Positions 7,246 to 9,276 of a stretch of DNA of 9,276 nucleotides are shown here, in pieces (within the stretch, counting starts at the first letter, position 1; each line of letters begins with the position of its first letter). Below the pieces are notes generated by a model, which saw only the letters and a program-made list of their open reading frames with translations, was not told where the DNA came from and made no database searches. Source of the stretch: Muribaculaceae bacterium (GTDB lineage Bacteria > Bacteroidota > Bacteroidia > Bacteroidales > Muribaculaceae); contig VSPW01000068.1 in NCBI GenBank assembly GCA_009775535.1, positions 1 through 9,276 of the forward strand, written 5' to 3'. Made by a program: the position numbers and the translations under genes.

Positions 7246-8613
7246 TTATTCAAAAATTCTGGTTTTGAAATTTGTAAATGCCATAGTACGATTCAATAAG
7301 GCAGATCGGCGCAATGCTTTAATTTCATCCTTAATCTTGTCTGCATGTATTATAATGTTATTCTGCACATCAACCGGCGGGATCGGGATTCGAATATTCA
7401 TAAATACTTCCTCATTAATCCGAGGCATTCTTGCGCCGCTTGCCAGATCTGCAATTTGTCTTTGCACTATATCAGATCCTAATACAAGCTCAAAATATCG
7501 ACTATTAATATTGTTTTTTATTTTGAATACAAATAACTCGGACGAACAGACAATATTATTCAAATCGGTATTATTATACCAATACTTATTTAAATACGGG
7601 CGTAATTTACCATATATGAAGTATCCTTTGGGAACTGCTACGGTTTGACTTTTAATCTGTTCTCCTTTTACGATGGGTATATCAATCAATTCTCCGGTAG
7701 ATTTTTCGATATGTTCCATGCCGATATAGTGAAATTCTTGAGAAGGCGCTTTATAAGTTTCCACTCTCAATGATTTTCCATCGACACTTTTCATAAAGGA
7801 CTCTATGCAATCACTTAATCCGATCAATGGATAGACGGATTTTAATTTTGCATTATTCTGTAGATAAGCATGATCCCAGCGTTGTAGTGCGGAGAAGGAA
7901 ACGATGGATAATCTTTTCAACGGATCGTTTTTTGTGATTTCAATTTCCAATCTATTGAAAAGTAAATTATTTATATCATGTTGTTTGGCTGCTATTTCTA
8001 ATTCGGAGTTGATTGCAAGGGATATCTGTTTATCATATGTAGCAATCAATTCCTCCTGTTCTTCCAATGAAGGGACAGGGACTTTAATATTGAGGAATTG
8101 AGCCTCATTTACACGCTGGCGATTAGTAGTTCCACTACTACAACTTTGGCAAAATGCAACAAATTGGTTCGTTGTGCAAACCAATACAAAATATTGAGGG
8201 TTGATTTTCGAGGTATCTATATCGTAAGGCAAAAAATCTTGTGTAACGATCGCTCCATCCAGCTCCGTAGGGATTATACCCATTGCTCCATTTCGAGCAT
8301 CTATTTTAGATAGAATAAACTGCCCTTTGGAAACCAAAAATTGCCTTTTTGTGCCTATATTTTCTCCCATAACCTCATCACGAGGGATGACTCCTCCATT
8401 GCGGATTCTAATGGTCACCCGCTTATACTTTATACCGTTTTGTATAGTTACAGTCGTTTTATTGCGCATCAAAAACTCTCCGATCCGCATCATTGGATAC
8501 GCCTTGCTAAATGCAATCTTTGAATCGTTCAAGTATTGCACGCTCCAATTAATCAACCCGCTGAACAGGACTGTCGAGATATATTTCATCGTGTTCAGCA
8601 TATCTTCTCCCAT
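7246..8613 (-). CDS. hsdS: Type I restriction-modification specificity subunit HsdS
   Basis: HsdS is the DNA-recognition subunit of type I RM complexes: it binds two methyltransferase subunits and sets the bipartite target sequence. The 455-residue product shows the usual two-fold layout. The first target-recognition domain covers about 40-178. It is followed by the conserved VPVPSLEEQEELIATYDKQI (178-197) and a helical spacer to about 225. The second recognition domain covers about 245-405, ending with ASGARMPRINEEVF. It is followed by IRIPIPPVDVQNNII (407-421) and a final helix. The two recognition domains are unrelated by eye, as expected for an asymmetric target. The ATG at 8613 lies inside hsdM. 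An alternative ATG at 8601 forms an ATGCTGA overlap with the hsdM stop and may be the true start. No internal inverted repeats pointing to phase-variable inversion were seen. Confidence 0.93.
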   Translation of the reverse strand: MGEDMLNTMKYISTVLFSGLINWSVQYLNDSKIAFSKAYPMMRIGEFLMRNKTTVTIQNGIKYKRVTIRIRNGGVIPRDEVMGENIGTKRQFLVSKGQFILSKIDARNGAMGIIPTELDGAIVTQDFLPYDIDTSKINPQYFVLVCTTNQFVAFCQSCSSGTTNRQRVNEAQFLNIKVPVPSLEEQEELIATYDKQISLAINSELEIAAKQHDINNLLFNRLEIEITKNDPLKRLSIVSFSALQRWDHAYLQNNAKLKSVYPLIGLSDCIESFMKSVDGKSLRVETYKAPSQEFHYIGMEHIEKSTGELIDIPIVKGEQIKSQTVAVPKGYFIYGKLRPYLNKYWYNNTDLNNIVCSSELFVFKIKNNINSRYFELVLGSDIVQRQIADLASGARMPRINEEVFMNIRIPIPPVDVQNNIIIHADKIKDEIKALRRSALLNRTMAFTNFKTRIFE

Positions 8614-9276
8614 TCGCCATTGTTCAACCTTTTATAGAGACTGTTATTCTCTACTTTATAGTCATAATGATTTGCAATGACAGTCCACAGCCCCAGTTCT
8701 TTACGATAAGGCATGTATTCTTGAAGCAGCTCTTCAAGTTCATTTTCGCATTCGGCTCCTGTTGTGGTAATACCGGCCTTTTCAACTTGCGCGATAGGAA
8801 TCTGATAGTCGAAAAGTTGTTTTATAATTGGTTTAGTCTCTTGTTCGATTTTGGCTTCGAGAGTTTTCAATTCCGATTTCTTTATTTTAACCTCTGCACT
8901 AGCATTATCCTTGTTTCCGATAAAGGTTGTCAAGCTTTCCAGTTTTTCAGCATATTGTGCAGAAATTTGCTCGTATGCCGTCGCTTTTGCCTGTTCATAC
9001 TGTTCAGATTCCTTAGTGGTGAATTTCTTGAAAAACACCAAACTGGGTTTCACGGTCGCACCAGATGCCATAAAGACATCCTGCGGAATCGAGGTAATCA
9101 ATATAATCTTTGCCATTCCCTCGAACAGTTCGCGGACATTTTGCAGGTTGGTATTATTTAAAACGCCTTCAGGCAGTACAATGCCCATACGGCCTCCCGG
9201 TTTCAGCAATCGCAAACAACGTTCAATAAAAAGTACTTCCGTCAAACCGCTGAGTTTACCAGAAGTATATCTGTAT
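8595..9276 (-). CDS. hsdM: Type I restriction-modification N6-adenine methyltransferase HsdM (3' part, cut by window edge)
   Basis: The frame is open from the right edge to the TGA at 8597-8595, giving 226 visible residues from the C-terminal part of an N6-adenine DNA methyltransferase. The visible start, YRYTSGKLSG, followed by TEVLFIERCLRLLKPGGRMG and IVLPEGVLNN, is the family segment that lies after the NPPF catalytic motif, which must be beyond the edge. VFMASGATVKPSLVFFKK completes the methylase fold. The remainder (nucleotides about 9000-8600) is a charged, coiled-coil-rich tail that in HsdM contacts HsdS. The gene overlaps hsdS by a few to 19 nt, typical of this operon. The TTG at 9245 is not a real start, since the frame continues upstream of it. 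The 5' end and any hsdR are not in the window. Confidence 0.9.
   Translation of the reverse strand, partial: YRYTSGKLSGLTEVLFIERCLRLLKPGGRMGIVLPEGVLNNTNLQNVRELFEGMAKIILITSIPQDVFMASGATVKPSLVFFKKFTTKESEQYEQAKATAYEQISAQYAEKLESLTTFIGNKDNASAEVKIKKSELKTLEAKIEQETKPIIKQLFDYQIPIAQVEKAGITTTGAECENELEELLQEYMPYRKELGLWTVIANHYDYKVENNSLYKRLNNGEWEKIC

Noticed and set aside
7246..8613. Phase-variable hsdS shufflon
   Set aside because: No internal inverted repeats, neighbouring partial hsdS copies or recombinase gene were seen in the window.
8667..9161. 164-codon plus-strand open frame
   Set aside because: Antisense to hsdM; Phe/Cys-rich sequence typical of a shadow of a coiled-coil gene.
1..9276. CRISPR array or insertion sequence
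   Set aside because: No regularly spaced repeats and no transposase or integrase motifs were found on either strand.

Overview
The window looks like chromosomal DNA of a Bacteroidales bacterium (Bacteroides/Muribaculaceae-like). The evidence is a tRNA promoter with the Bacteroidetes TTTG / TAnnTTTG elements, mostly weak Shine-Dalgarno sites, and protein types (a Pit-like phosphate carrier with a long PhoU-like tail, and a Fic protein with GNTR in place of GNGR) that I associate with this phylum. No species assignment can be made from the sequence alone.

Left part (1-4802): the 5' half of a tRNA gene (minus strand, probably tRNA-Lys) runs off the left edge. After an AT-rich intergenic region comes a plus-strand phosphate-sensing module: an OmpR/PhoB-type response regulator (351-1043), an overlapping PhoR-like membrane histidine kinase (1021-2478), and a 753-residue Pit/PHO4-family phosphate transporter with a PhoU-like cytosolic tail (2541-4802). 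Between kinase and transporter lie two exact 9-nt repeats, 11 bp apart, just upstream of a -7-like element. This is the geometry of a PhoB-activated Pho box. The likely logic is that the kinase senses phosphate status, phosphorylates the regulator, and the regulator switches on the transporter from its own promoter.

Junction (4803-5119): about 317 bp between convergent transcription units with no gene I can support. It separates the moderately GC-rich Pho module from a visibly more AT-rich right part.

Right part (5120-9276): a minus-strand defence operon read from right to left. It contains the 3' part of a type I restriction-modification methyltransferase (hsdM, cut by the right edge), a full-length specificity subunit (hsdS), an AbiH-family abortive-infection gene, and a Fic-family gene. 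The two RM genes shown are open. Both accessory genes are broken: abiH has a +1 frameshift, and fic has an in-frame TAA just before its catalytic domain plus a +1 insertion in an A6 run near the 3' end. Restoring these frames gives continuous, family-like proteins, so they look like recently decayed cargo, or less likely like sequencing errors clustered in this operon. No hsdR is visible; it may lie beyond the right edge. I see no CRISPR array, insertion sequence or integrase.
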